This document shows positions 53,265-62,264 of a stretch of 64,000 bases of DNA, in pieces. The position numbers and the translations under genes are program-made. A model generated the notes under the pieces. The model saw only the letters and a list, made by a program, of their open reading frames with translations, made no database searches and was not told the DNA's origin. Where the stretch lies: assembly GCF_008327685.1 (NCBI RefSeq), contig NZ_BDDE01000021.1, forward strand, positions 1-64,000. Direction: 5' to 3'. The number at the start of each line of letters is the position of its first letter. Positions within the stretch are counted from its first letter, which is position 1. This stretch comes from Actinomadura sp. K4S16. GTDB lineage: Bacteria > Actinomycetota > Actinomycetes > Streptosporangiales > Streptosporangiaceae.

Positions 53265-53293
53265 CTCAACGTCAATTATCTGAACGTTGAGAT
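53265..53293 (-). promoter_or_regulatory. Operator-like palindromes over the EamA promoter
   Basis: CTCAACGT (53265-53272) N11 ACGTTGAG (53284-53291) is a perfect inverted repeat. Inside it, ATCTGAACGTTGAGAT (53278-53293) is a 14/16 palindrome. GATAAT on the minus strand (53280-53275) is a likely -10 only 10 nt before the GTG, so mRNA would be nearly leaderless and repression direct. Confidence 0.55.
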
Positions 53294-53304
53294 TATTTCC
53301 GATC

Positions 53305-54222
53305 TCAGGCGCGGAGGCGGCTGATCTCGTACAGCGCGATGCCCGCGGCCACCCCGGCGTTGAGCGACTCGGCCTTGCCCGGCATCGGGATCGTGACGAG
53401 CAGGTCGCAGGTGTCGGCGACGAGCCGCCCGAGCCCCTTGCCCTCCGAGCCCACGACCAGCACGAACGGCCCGGAGGCGAGCTCCAGGTCGGCGACCGTC
53501 GTGCCGCCGTCCGCGTCGAGGCCGGCGACGAAGCAGCCGGCCTTCTGGTAGGCCTTGAGCTGGCGTGAGAGGTTCGTGGCCTGCGCGACCGGGACGTTCG
53601 CGAGGGTGCCCGCGGACGACTTCCAGGCGCCGGCCGTGACCCCCGCCGCGCGCCGCTCCGGGACGACCACGCCGGTCGCGCCGAACGCGGACGCGGACCG
53701 GACGATCGCGCCGAGGTTGCGCGGGTCGGTGATGCCGTCCACCGCGACGATCAGCGGGGCGGTGCCCTTGAGCAGGTCGTCGGGGTGCGCGTACCGGTAG
53801 GGCTTGACCTGCAGCGCGATGCCCTGGTGGACGGCGCCGTCGGTCAGCCGGTCGAGCTCGTTCTTGCCGGTCTCCAGCAGCGGGATGCGGCGGTCGGCGG
53901 CGATCTGGATCGCCTCGCGCACGCGCTCGTCCGTCCCGGAGGTGACGTACAGGGCCGTGCCGGGAACGCCCGCGCGCAGCGCCTCGACGACCGGGTTGCG
54001 GCCGGTGACCAGTTCGGGCACCTCGCCGGTCGCGCGGCGCGCACCGGCGGGACGCCCGGCCGGACGGGTCTCCGACGAGCCCTGGGCGCGCGCGCCGGGG
54101 CCGAGCGTCGGGGTGCCGGTGCGCCTGGAGTTCTTCACGGCGCGGGCCTTCTGGCGCTTGCCGTGCCAGTGCCGGTCCTCGGCCTTGGGAGTCGGTCCCT
54201 TGCCCTTGCGCTTGGCTGCCAT
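53305..54222 (-). CDS. rlmB: 23S rRNA 2'-O-methyltransferase RlmB-like (SpoU family)
   Basis: A 305-residue SPOUT methyltransferase that modifies a ribose in 23S rRNA (G2251 in E. coli). The N-terminal 65 residues are a basic disordered tail. TGRNPVVEALRAGVPGTALY starts the substrate-binding domain; the knotted catalytic part has DPRNLGAIVRSASAFGATGV, VVGSEGKGLGRL and IPMPGKAESLNAGVAAGIAL. It follows cysS on the same strand (125-nt gap), the usual actinobacterial order. Confidence 0.93.
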   Translation of the reverse strand: MAAKRKGKGPTPKAEDRHWHGKRQKARAVKNSRRTGTPTLGPGARAQGSSETRPAGRPAGARRATGEVPELVTGRNPVVEALRAGVPGTALYVTSGTDERVREAIQIAADRRIPLLETGKNELDRLTDGAVHQGIALQVKPYRYAHPDDLLKGTAPLIVAVDGITDPRNLGAIVRSASAFGATGVVVPERRAAGVTAGAWKSSAGTLANVPVAQATNLSRQLKAYQKAGCFVAGLDADGGTTVADLELASGPFVLVVGSEGKGLGRLVADTCDLLVTIPMPGKAESLNAGVAAGIALYEISRLRA

Positions 54223-54347
54223 TTGTCGGTAACGCCCTTCGCGACGATTGCCTGCTCGCCCCGGCCGGGCGGCTCAAGATAAGCGGACGGCGACGAACCC
54301 CCGCGAACGTTCGATTTTATCCGGCGCGCGGCGTGCGCCATGCACGG

Positions 54348-55742
54348 TCAGCCGCGCTTCAGCTCCCAGCGTGGGCCCTGCGGGGTGTCCTCGACGACGA
54401 TACCGGCCGCCGAGAGGCTGTCGCGGATGGCGTCGGCGGCCGCGTAGTCCTTGCGGGCGCGGGCCGCCTGCCGCTGCTCCAGGGCCACCTTGACCAGGGC
54501 GTCGACGACGGGGTGCAGGTCGTCCTCGCCGGAGGACTGCCACTGCGGCGCCAGCGGGTCGATGCCGAGGACGTCCGCCATCGCCCGGACGGCTGTCATG
54601 TGCACCTTTACTGCGGCGCTGTCGCCGGACGCAAGAGCGCTGTTGCCCTCCCGGACGGTTTCGTGCAGCACCGCCAGCGCCTGCGGGACGCCCAGGTCGT
54701 CGTCCATCGCGGAGGCGAACGCGGACGGCACGGAGGACGGCGCACCGGGCCCGACGAGCTCCGATGCCCGCGTCACGAAGCCCTCGATCCGCTGGTAGGC
54801 GGAGACGGCCTCGGCCAGGGCGGCGTCGGTGTAGTCCATCAGCGAGCGGTAGTGCGCCGAGGCGAGGTAGTAGCGCACCTCGACCGGGCGGGCCTTGCCC
54901 AGCAGGTCGGGCAGCAGCACCACGTTGCCGACGGACTTGCTCATCTTCTCGCCGTCCACGGTGAGGAGCCCGTTGTGCAGCCAGTAGCGCGCGAAGCCGT
55001 CACCCGCGGCGCGGGACTGGGCGATCTCGTTCTCGTGGTGCGGGAAGATCAGGTCGACGCCGCCGCCGTGGATGTCGAACGTGGGGCCGAGGTACCGGGT
55101 CGCCATCGCCGAGCACTCCAGGTGCCAGCCGGGGCGCCCGTCGCCCCAGGGCGTCTCCCAGGACGGCTCCCCCGGCTTCGCGCCCTTCCAGAGCGCGAAG
55201 TCGCGCGGGTCGCGCTTGAGGTCCTCGTTGGGGGTGTCGCCGGCGGAGCGCATGTTCTCCAGCCGCTGGTTCGACAGCGCACCGTACTCGTCCGCCCAGG
55301 ACTTGACGTCGAAGTACACGTCGCCGTCCGCCGCGTACGCGTGGCCCTTCTCGATCAGCCGGCGCATCAGGATGATCATCTCCGGGACGTGCCCGGTGGC
55401 GCGCGGCTCGATCGTCGGGGGCAGGCAGCCGAGCAGGTCGTAGCCCTGGGTGAAGGTGCGCTGGTTGCCCTCGGCGACCGCGAACCACGGCACGCCCCGC
55501 TCCGCCGAGACCGCGATGATCTTGTCATCGACGTCGGTGACGTTGCGCGCGAACGTCACCTCGTAGCCGGACGCCCGAAGCCAGCGGACCACGACGTCGT
55601 AGATGACGCCCGAGCGCAGGTGCCCGATGTGCGGGGCCGCCTGCGGAGTCGCGCCGCACACGTACATCCCCACGCGGCCCTCTTCCAGGGGCTCGAACGT
55701 GCGGACGCTACGGGTACCGGTGTCGTAAAGGCGCAGGCTCAC
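54348..55742 (-). CDS. cysS: Cysteinyl-tRNA synthetase
   Basis: A 464-residue class Ia synthetase charging tRNA-Cys. The HIGH box is APHIGHLRSG near residue 40 and the KMSKS box is GEKMSKSVGN near residue 268. Zinc ligands include the Cys in MYVCGAT and C/H in GWHLECSAM and FPHHENEIAQ. Length is normal; the mycothiol ligase MshC is a shorter relative and is less likely given the neighbour rlmB. Confidence 0.95.
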   Translation of the reverse strand: MSLRLYDTGTRSVRTFEPLEEGRVGMYVCGATPQAAPHIGHLRSGVIYDVVVRWLRASGYEVTFARNVTDVDDKIIAVSAERGVPWFAVAEGNQRTFTQGYDLLGCLPPTIEPRATGHVPEMIILMRRLIEKGHAYAADGDVYFDVKSWADEYGALSNQRLENMRSAGDTPNEDLKRDPRDFALWKGAKPGEPSWETPWGDGRPGWHLECSAMATRYLGPTFDIHGGGVDLIFPHHENEIAQSRAAGDGFARYWLHNGLLTVDGEKMSKSVGNVVLLPDLLGKARPVEVRYYLASAHYRSLMDYTDAALAEAVSAYQRIEGFVTRASELVGPGAPSSVPSAFASAMDDDLGVPQALAVLHETVREGNSALASGDSAAVKVHMTAVRAMADVLGIDPLAPQWQSSGEDDLHPVVDALVKVALEQRQAARARKDYAAADAIRDSLSAAGIVVEDTPQGPRWELKRG

Positions 55743-55830
55743 AGGTTCAGGTTATTGGATGGGCGTCCGGCTACGTGGCGCATCGCCCAGGCCGCCCCGT
55801 GCCATCGGGTCATGTCACCGGGGCGGGCGC

Positions 55831-56655
55831 TCAGCGGAACGCCTTCTCCAGCCGGGCCGCGAACGCGGCGGCATGCGGTCCGAAGCCGCCGTGGTCGCCG
55901 GGGTAGGTCTCGGCGGACGTCCCCAGCCGCTCGGCCAGCGCGAGCGCGGCCCGGTTCGCCGGCTCGCCCGCCGACTCCTCCCCCGCCACCGGGACGATCC
56001 GGACGGACGACCCGCGCAGCGCCTCCACATCGGGCGTGTACCGCCCGAAGGTCGGCACCTCGTAGCCCACGAAGAAGTCGGTGTTCTTCTCGAACCGGGC
56101 GAACATCTCCTGCATCTCCGGGCTCGGCGGCTCCTGCTCCGCTGCCCCGCCCTCAGGCTCCTCGCCGCCGCCCATGCCCATCGCGGCGCCGAACGTCCCC
56201 ATCGCGGGGCCGACGCCGCCCTCGCGGTAGGCGCGCTCCACGTCCGTGAGGACGGCGTCCCAGTGCTCCGCGTCCGGCAGCATCGCCAGCAGCGGCGGCT
56301 CGTGGGCGACCAGCGCGCGCACCTGCTCGGGGTGGCGCGCGGCCAGTTCCAGCCCGATCACCGCGCCCGAGCTGTTGCCGAACACGTACGCCGGGCCGTC
56401 GGCGATCTCGGCGAGCAGCCGGGACGCGTCGTCCGCGTGCACCTCGATGCGCTGCGGCTCCGGCGGCCCGTCGAGCGGGCTGCGCGAGTTGCCGCGCCGG
56501 TCGTAGGCGACGACCGTGTACCGGTCGGCGAGCGCCGCGGCGAGCCCGGCGTAGCCCGCCGCGTCGTAGATCCCGCCGCAGATCAGCAGCAGCACGGGCC
56601 CGGAGCCGCGGACCTCGTAGTAAAGGGTCGCGCCGGGGACGTCAAGCTTTCCCAT
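55831..56655 (-). CDS. Alpha/beta hydrolase
   Basis: A 274-residue hydrolase. Nucleophile elbow FGNSSGAVIG with the Ser, oxyanion region ICGGIYDAAGY, catalytic His in YPGDHGGFGPHA, and the acid in VPVAGEESAGEP or nearby. It overlaps the preceding sigma gene by 14 nt, so it belongs to the YCII-sigma transcript and may be a target carried in the operon. The cap region contains a Gly/Glu/Pro-rich insert. Substrate unknown. Confidence 0.9.
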   Translation of the reverse strand: MGKLDVPGATLYYEVRGSGPVLLLICGGIYDAAGYAGLAAALADRYTVVAYDRRGNSRSPLDGPPEPQRIEVHADDASRLLAEIADGPAYVFGNSSGAVIGLELAARHPEQVRALVAHEPPLLAMLPDAEHWDAVLTDVERAYREGGVGPAMGTFGAAMGMGGGEEPEGGAAEQEPPSPEMQEMFARFEKNTDFFVGYEVPTFGRYTPDVEALRGSSVRIVPVAGEESAGEPANRAALALAERLGTSAETYPGDHGGFGPHAAAFAARLEKAFR

Positions 56656-57895
56656 CGGAGTCTCCTTCGTTGAGCCGGGCGGCGCGCTCCTCGAGGTAGC
56701 GCCGCTCGGGCATGCTCGTCGTGCCGCGGGCGGCGTCGCGGTACGCCTCCCGCGCGGCCGGCGCGTCGCCGGCCCTCTCCAGCAGGTGCGCCCGGACGGC
56801 CGCGAGCCGGTGGTGCTTCGCCATCCGGTCGTCGCCGTCCAGCGTGCGCAGCAGGTCCAGGCCGGCGGACGGCCCCTCCACCATCGCCAGCGCGACGGCC
56901 TCGTTCAGCGTGACCATCGGGTTCGGCGCGAGATGGCCGAGCAGCCGGTACAGCGCGAGGATCTGCGGCCAGTCGGTGTCCTCCGGCCGGGCGGCCTCCG
57001 CATGGACGGCGGCGATCGCGGCCTGCACCTGGTACGGGCCGGGCGGCGACCAGGTGAGCGCGTCGGTGATCAGGGCCGTCCCCTCCCGGATCGCCTCGGC
57101 GTTCCAGAGCGTCCGGTCCTGCTCGGTGAGCGGGACCAGCAGGCCGCCGTCGGCGGTGCGGGCGGCGCGCCGGGCGTCGGTGAGCATCATCAGCGCGAGC
57201 AGCCCGGTCACCTCCCCGTCGCCGGGCAGGGCCCGGTGCAGCGCCCGGGTGAGCCTGATCGCCTCGGCGGTGAGGTCCGTGCGCTGCAGGTCGGGCCCGC
57301 TGGACGCGGTGTAGCCCTCGTTGAAGATCAGGTACAGCACGTGCAGTACGGCCCGGAGCCGCTCGTCCCGCTCCCGCGGCGGCGGCGCCGCGAACCGCGC
57401 GCCCGCCGCCTTGATCTTCTGCTTGGCGCGGCTGACCCGCTGCGCCATCGTCGCCTCCGGGACGAGGAACGCGCGGGCGATCTGCGCCGTCGTCAGACCG
57501 CCGACCGCCCGCAGCGTCAGCGCGACCTGCGAGGACGGCGACAGCGCCGGATGGCAGCACAGGAACAGCAGCGTCAGCGTGTCGTCGCGGTCGGACGCGC
57601 GGTACTCGTCCGGTCCCGGCGCGGCGGGCTCCTCCGCGAACACCGCGGCCTCGCGGTCGCGGCGGGCCCGCTCGCTGCGCCACTGGTCGGTGAGCCGCCG
57701 GGTCGCCACCGTCAGCAGCCACCCGCGCGGGTTCTCCGGGACGCCCTCCCCCGGCCACTGCACGGCGGCGGCCAGCAGGGCCTCCTGCACGGCGTCCTCG
57801 CACGCGTCGAAGGCGCCGTGCCGCCGCACGAGCGTGCCGAGCACCTGCGGCGCGAGGGCGCGCAGCAGGTCCTCGACGGCCGGGGGCGTCCTCAC
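56642..57895 (-). CDS. ECF42-type sigma factor with C-terminal TPR-like domain (second copy)
   Basis: A 417-residue homologue of the sigma factor at 51.2 kb. Region 2: FDACEDAVQEALLAAAVQWP and RGWLLTVATRRLTDQWRSER. Region 4: VGGLTTAQIARAFLVPEATM. The extension has HVLYLIFNEGYTASSGPDLQ, LLALMMLTDARRAARTADGG and NPMVTLNEAVALAMVEGPSA. The GTG start overlaps the YCII stop by 4 nt (GTGA), exactly as in the first module, but here a hydrolase gene is added downstream. Confidence 0.93.
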   Translation of the reverse strand: MRTPPAVEDLLRALAPQVLGTLVRRHGAFDACEDAVQEALLAAAVQWPGEGVPENPRGWLLTVATRRLTDQWRSERARRDREAAVFAEEPAAPGPDEYRASDRDDTLTLLFLCCHPALSPSSQVALTLRAVGGLTTAQIARAFLVPEATMAQRVSRAKQKIKAAGARFAAPPPRERDERLRAVLHVLYLIFNEGYTASSGPDLQRTDLTAEAIRLTRALHRALPGDGEVTGLLALMMLTDARRAARTADGGLLVPLTEQDRTLWNAEAIREGTALITDALTWSPPGPYQVQAAIAAVHAEAARPEDTDWPQILALYRLLGHLAPNPMVTLNEAVALAMVEGPSAGLDLLRTLDGDDRMAKHHRLAAVRAHLLERAGDAPAAREAYRDAARGTTSMPERRYLEERAARLNEGDSDGKA

Positions 57896-58257
57896 ATCTC
57901 CGCCCCGGAGTCGTGCATGATCGCCCTCACCTCCATGCGCCCGCCGAACCTGACGTCCGGCCAGCGCGAGGCGATCTCCACCGCCCGCTCCTCGGTCTCG
58001 CAGTCGACGGCGACATAGCCGGCGAAGTGCTCCTTGGCCTCCAGGAACGGGCCGTCGGTCACGACCGGCCGGCCGTCCACGCCCACGACGGTCTTGGTCA
58101 GCGACGGGTCGGCCAGCGCCTGCCCGCCGACCAGCTCGCCGGACTCGGTCAGCTCCTTCATGAGCGCGTCGACCTCGCCGAACAGCGCGGTCCGCTCCTG
58201 CTCCGTCAGCTCCTCCACGAAGCCCGGGCGGTTGTAGATGAGCAGCATGTACTTCAC
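57892..58257 (-). CDS. YCII/DGPF-domain protein (second copy)
   Basis: A 121-residue YCII-family protein with VVTDGPFLEAKEHFAGYVAV. MKYMLLIYNRP is the usual N-terminus. First gene of a coupled unit YCII-sigma-hydrolase. GAGAGATCC precedes the ATG. Confidence 0.92.
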   Translation of the reverse strand: MKYMLLIYNRPGFVEELTEQERTALFGEVDALMKELTESGELVGGQALADPSLTKTVVGVDGRPVVTDGPFLEAKEHFAGYVAVDCETEERAVEIASRWPDVRFGGRMEVRAIMHDSGAEM

Positions 58258-58383
58258 GGATCTCTCCTCGTCGTCGGTCGGTGTCGCGCGAGCCGCCGGC
58301 CCGCCGGACGGCCCCGCCTCCGGGCCCGTCAGTGAAGGATCGGAGCCCCCGGCCGGTTCTCGACATCCCCCGCGAGAAAATCT

Positions 58384-59160
58384 TCAGAAATCTTGGGCCA
58401 TGTCCCTGACCTGGTGGCACAGGACGGTGAACGCCAGCGCGTCCGGCATCCGGGAGGCGAGCGTCGCGAGATCGGGCCGGCCCGGGCGGGCGTGCACGGT
58501 CACCATCCCGTTCCCGATCACCACGTCGTGGACGGCGTGCCAGGGCAGCCGCTCGCCGTCCTTCTCGACGCCGTCCAGATCCACGGCGAACGGGCCGATC
58601 CGGACGGACTCCCCCGCCTTCACCGCGGCCAGGCGGTGCGGGACGATCCGGGCGGTCACCTCCTGCGCGACGGCCACGCCGAGCGTCCGGACGTCCGGGA
58701 TGTCGTCGCCGAGCCGCAGCACGCTCCCGTCGTCCGCGACGACGGTGAAGCGCCACCGGACGCGCCCGCCCGGTCCGTCCGGGACGCCCGCGACGGTCAC
58801 CGAGGCGAGCTCGTCCCACGTGTACGCCCCGCCGCCCGGGCCGCTGACCGCTAACCCCGCGGTGTGGAGGACCGCGACGCGGGCCCGGAGGCGCGGACGG
58901 TCCCGTCCCGCGATCCACCCGGCGGCCGCCGCGTAGCCCATCGACAGGAGCAGCGCCGGGACGCCCACCCACCACACGCGGTCGTGCAGGTACACGACCG
59001 CCGCCGGTATGAGCGCCGCCGCGGCCAGGCAGAGCAGCGCCAGCCACGCCCAGGTGCGGCGGGCCGCGGCCCGCCCGTCGAAGATGCGGACCGGTTCACC
59101 GAGACGGTCCTGGGGGAACTCCACTGCGGCGCTACCCGGCCGCGCGGGCCCGCGTGACAC
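58384..59160 (-). CDS. Membrane protein with two helices and a beta-rich tail, unknown function
   Basis: A 258-residue protein: two helices at about 36-58 and 62-85 (TWAWLALLCLAAAALIPAAV; VGVPALLLSMGYAAAAGWIA), then a cytosolic domain with two PH-like halves (YTWDELASVTVAGVPDG and ERLPWHAVHDVVIGNG). Not assigned to a known family. Next to, but not coupled with, the YCII-sigma unit. Confidence 0.75.
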   Translation of the reverse strand: MSRGPARPGSAAVEFPQDRLGEPVRIFDGRAAARRTWAWLALLCLAAAALIPAAVVYLHDRVWWVGVPALLLSMGYAAAAGWIAGRDRPRLRARVAVLHTAGLAVSGPGGGAYTWDELASVTVAGVPDGPGGRVRWRFTVVADDGSVLRLGDDIPDVRTLGVAVAQEVTARIVPHRLAAVKAGESVRIGPFAVDLDGVEKDGERLPWHAVHDVVIGNGMVTVHARPGRPDLATLASRMPDALAFTVLCHQVRDMAQDF

Positions 59161-59332
59161 GCACGAACCTGCCGCACGCCATCGCTGCCTCCCTCAGCCT
59201 CGTCCTCGCCATTACCGTACGTCTCCCCACTTATCGTGCGCAGCGTCACAGTGATCACTAAGAAGTTGCGGTTCGGCGGCGTCCGGGCTGGTTAATCTCG
59301 GCGGAGGAACCCTCCCTTCCGGAACGAGAGAC

Positions 59333-60397
59333 ATGCCGACTGATCCGACCCGGCCCTCCTACACACCCGTGCAGCGGCTGCTGCTCACCGGCGCCGCCGG
59401 CCTCGTGGTCGCCGCGCTGGCGGGCGGCGCGTTCGCGCTGACCTACGACGTCCTCCGCGAGCTCGCCGTCGCCGGCGGAGTGAGCCGCCGCTGGGCGCCG
59501 CTGTACCCGGCGATGGCCGACACCCTCACCGCCGTGACGATCCTCTCGCTCGTGGTCACCCGCAACGCCCGCTGGTGGACGCGGCTGCCGCGCTGGACGC
59601 TGCTGTTCCTGCTGCTCGCCGGGGGCGCCGCGATCTCCGTCCAGCACTCGGTACGGGGGTTCGACGCGCTGTCCGAGGACGCGGTGCGGACGGGCGTCGC
59701 CGTCGCGCCGCACGCCATGCTCGTGATCGCCGTCTGGCTGTGGCTGACGATGGCCAAGCAGATCCGGGTGGCGTCGCGGGCCTCCGCCGGGAACGAGGCG
59801 CCGGTCGAGGCGCAGCGCGGCCATGTCAAGGTCCTGGAGCCCGCGGCGCCCCCGCTCGCGCTGGAGGCGCCCGCCGAGCAGGAGCAGGCGCCCGCCTTCC
59901 CGGACGTTCCACCCCCGGCCCCCGAGCCGGAGCCCGAGCCCGAGCCCGAGCCGATCCTGCCGTTCAAGGACGACGGGCCCGAATGGCCCGCCGTCGAGAA
60001 GGCCGCGCCCGCGCCGGAGGAGTTCCCTCCCTTCGACTACGAGGAGAGCCTGTCGTCGGAGCCCGCGCCGCCGCTGGAGCCGCTCCCGCAGCCCCGCCCG
60101 CCGCTGGACTCGGTGCCCGACCTGCTGCCGACGGACGTCGAGCTCGTCCGGGGCCGGGACGGGGTCGGCCAGAAGCCCCCGGCCGCCTCGACGACCCGTC
60201 CCGACATCGTGGTGCCCGGTTCCCAGGGCGCGGACGAGGACGAGCACGACGACCCGCCCGCCGACCGCGCCGAGGACCCCGACGCCGGGGATCCCGAAGC
60301 GACGGACCCCGACGGAGGAGACCGCTCGGCGGGCGGCGACTGGAACCCGCCGCCGTCCAGCAACTTCCGCAGCGGCCCCACCCCGCCCGCCGAATAG
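59333..60397 (+). CDS. DUF2637 membrane protein
   Basis: A 354-residue protein. Residues 1-150 hold four membrane helices of the DUF2637 (SpdB-like) type: LLLTGAAGLVVAALAGGAFA, LYPAMADTLTAVTILSLVVT, LLFLLLAGGAAISVQHSV and APHAMLVIAVWLWLTMAKQI. The rest is an acidic, Pro/Glu-rich disordered tail with PEPEPEPEPEPI. Conjugative-plasmid SpdB proteins share this domain, but chromosomal copies of unknown role are common in actinomycetes and there is no plasmid gene here. Confidence 0.85.
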   Translation: MPTDPTRPSYTPVQRLLLTGAAGLVVAALAGGAFALTYDVLRELAVAGGVSRRWAPLYPAMADTLTAVTILSLVVTRNARWWTRLPRWTLLFLLLAGGAAISVQHSVRGFDALSEDAVRTGVAVAPHAMLVIAVWLWLTMAKQIRVASRASAGNEAPVEAQRGHVKVLEPAAPPLALEAPAEQEQAPAFPDVPPPAPEPEPEPEPEPILPFKDDGPEWPAVEKAAPAPEEFPPFDYEESLSSEPAPPLEPLPQPRPPLDSVPDLLPTDVELVRGRDGVGQKPPAASTTRPDIVVPGSQGADEDEHDDPPADRAEDPDAGDPEATDPDGGDRSAGGDWNPPPSSNFRSGPTPPAE

Positions 60398-60529
60398 GGC
60401 CGGGCTCAGGAACCGGTTCGGGGGCCGGTTCGGGGGCGCCGCCCTGATCTGGAAAACCGCCTTTCCTCCTCCGCTGCCTGATCTGCCCGCACCGGGTGAA
60501 AGGGACGCGGCGGGGGAAGGTATGGCTCC

Positions 60530-61747
60530 ATGACGACCGTTTCGTGGGTCGAGAGCAGTCGGGACGGCGGCTTCGGCATCGAGAACCTGCCGTACGGGGT
60601 CTTCTCCCGGCCGGGGGAGCTGCCGCGCGTCGGCGTGGCGATCGGCGACCGCGTCCTCGACCTGGCCGAGATGTCGGCCGCCGGCCTGGTCGAGGACCGG
60701 CACTACTTCGCCTCCGGGTCGCTGAACGCCTTCATGGTCGCCGGACGCGCCGCCTGGCGGGCGAACCGGGAGCGGGTGACGGAGCTGCTCACCGACGAGT
60801 CATACCGGGGGCGGGTCGAGCCGCACCTGATCCCGGTCGCGAATGTGCAGGTGCGCAAGCCGTTCGAGGTCGCGGACTACGCCGACTTCTACTCCTCCGA
60901 GCACCACGCCGCGAACGCGGGACGGATCATGCGGCCGGACGCCGCGCCGCTGCCGCCCAACTGGAAGCACATGCCGGTCGCCTACCACGGCCGCGCCGGG
61001 ACCGTGTACCCGTCCGGGACGCCGATCATCCGGCCGTCCGGGCAGCGGCGGGCGAAGGGCGACCCGGAGCCGTCCTTCGGCCCCTCGCGGCGCCTCGACT
61101 TCGAGGCGGAGGTCGGCTTCGTCGTGGGCGTCCCCTCTCCCGCCGGGCGGGGCGTGCCGACCGCCGCGTTCCGCGACCACGTGTTCGGGTTCGTGCTCGT
61201 GAACGACTGGAGCGCGCGCGACCTCCAGCGATGGGAGTCGCAGCCGCTCGGCCCGTTCCTCGGCAAGTCGTTCGCGACGTCGGTCTCGTCGTGGGTCGTG
61301 CCGGTCGCGGCGCTGGAGCCGGCGCGCGTCCCACCGCCCGTCCAGGACCCGGCGCCGCTGCCGTACCTGCGGTGCGAGGAGCCGTGGGGCCTCGACCTGC
61401 ACCTGGAGGTGCTGATCAACGGGCGGGTGGCCGCGCGGCCGGAGTTCGCGTCGATGTACTGGACGTCCCCGCAGCAGCTCGCGCACGCCACGGTGAACGG
61501 CGCCCCGCTCCGCACCGGCGACCTGTTCGCGTCCGGCACGGTCTCGGGCCCCGAGCGCGGGCAGCGCGGCTGCATGCTGGAGCTGAGCTGGGACGGTCAG
61601 GAACCGCTGCTGCTCGACGACGGCACGGAGCGCACATACCTGGAGGACGGCGACACCGTGACGCTCCGCGCGCAGGCTCCGGGAGCCGGCGGCTCCCGCA
61701 TCGCCCTCGGCGAGGTGACGGGCACGGTCCACCCGGCTCCCGCCTAG
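60530..61747 (+). CDS. fahA: Fumarylacetoacetase
   Basis: A 405-residue enzyme for the last step of tyrosine/homogentisate breakdown, giving fumarate and acetoacetate. N-terminal SH3-like domain FGIENLPYGVFSRPGELPRV; metal and catalytic parts DFYSSEHHAANAGRIMRPDA, MPVAYHGRAGTVYPSGTPI, LDFEAEVGFVVG, LVNDWSARDLQRWE and GTVSGPERGQRGCMLELSW. Length is normal. GGAAGG is 10 nt before the ATG. No other tyrosine genes are nearby. It separates the carD-ispF pair from cysS. Confidence 0.94.
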   Translation: MTTVSWVESSRDGGFGIENLPYGVFSRPGELPRVGVAIGDRVLDLAEMSAAGLVEDRHYFASGSLNAFMVAGRAAWRANRERVTELLTDESYRGRVEPHLIPVANVQVRKPFEVADYADFYSSEHHAANAGRIMRPDAAPLPPNWKHMPVAYHGRAGTVYPSGTPIIRPSGQRRAKGDPEPSFGPSRRLDFEAEVGFVVGVPSPAGRGVPTAAFRDHVFGFVLVNDWSARDLQRWESQPLGPFLGKSFATSVSSWVVPVAALEPARVPPPVQDPAPLPYLRCEEPWGLDLHLEVLINGRVAARPEFASMYWTSPQQLAHATVNGAPLRTGDLFASGTVSGPERGQRGCMLELSWDGQEPLLLDDGTERTYLEDGDTVTLRAQAPGAGGSRIALGEVTGTVHPAPA

Positions 61748-61768
61748 GGCGCAAGCGCGCTAGGCGGG
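61739..61768. terminator. Hairpin over two convergent stop codons
   Basis: CCCGCCTAG (61739-61747), 12-nt loop, CTAGGCGGG (61760-61768). The arms contain the stop codons of fahA and ispF, so one hairpin ends both genes. Confidence 0.75.
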
Positions 61769-62251
61769 TGGAAGGACGATGGCGTTGGCGATGGCGGCGA
61801 GGCCCTCGCCCCGCCCCGTGAGGCCGAGGCCGTCGGTGGTGGTGGCGGAGACGGTGACCGGGGCGCCGGACAGGGCCTCGGTCAGGGTCTTCTCCGCCTC
61901 CGCGCGCCGTTTGCCGATCTTGGGGCGGTTGCCGATGACCTGGATGGCGACGTTGCCGATGGTCCAGCCCGCCTCGTCGACGCGGCGGGCGACCTCGCGC
62001 AGCAGGTCGACGCCGGCGGCGCCGGACCAGCGCGGGTCGGCCGTGCCGAAGACGGCGCCGAGGTCGCCGAGACCGCACGCCGAAAGGAGCGCGTCGCAGG
62101 CGGCGTGCGCCGCGACGTCGCCGTCGGAGTGCCCGGCGAGGCCGTGGCCCTCACCCGGCCATTCGAGCCCGGCCACCCACAGGGGGCGCGGCTCGGACGA
62201 GAACGGGTGGACGTCGGTACCGACGCCCACCCGGGGAAGCCGTTCGTTCAA
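61760..62251 (-). CDS. ispF: 2-C-methyl-D-erythritol 2,4-cyclodiphosphate synthase
   Basis: A 163-residue enzyme of the MEP isoprenoid pathway. Zinc and substrate residues are in VGVGTDVHPF, GLAGHSDGDVAAHAACDALL, GNVAIQVIGNRPKI and ATTTDGLGLTGRGEGLAAIA. It begins 13 nt after carD with a TTG at 62251; a GTG at 62230 is also possible. The neighbouring ispD, usual between carD and ispF, is missing here. Confidence 0.94.
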   Translation of the reverse strand: MNERLPRVGVGTDVHPFSSEPRPLWVAGLEWPGEGHGLAGHSDGDVAAHAACDALLSACGLGDLGAVFGTADPRWSGAAGVDLLREVARRVDEAGWTIGNVAIQVIGNRPKIGKRRAEAEKTLTEALSGAPVTVSATTTDGLGLTGRGEGLAAIANAIVLPPA

Positions 62252-62264
62252 CGCGGTCGGCCGC

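Noticed and set aside
59333..60397. Plasmid transfer protein SpdB
   Set aside because: The DUF2637 domain is shared, but there are no transfer or replication genes around and chromosomal copies are common.
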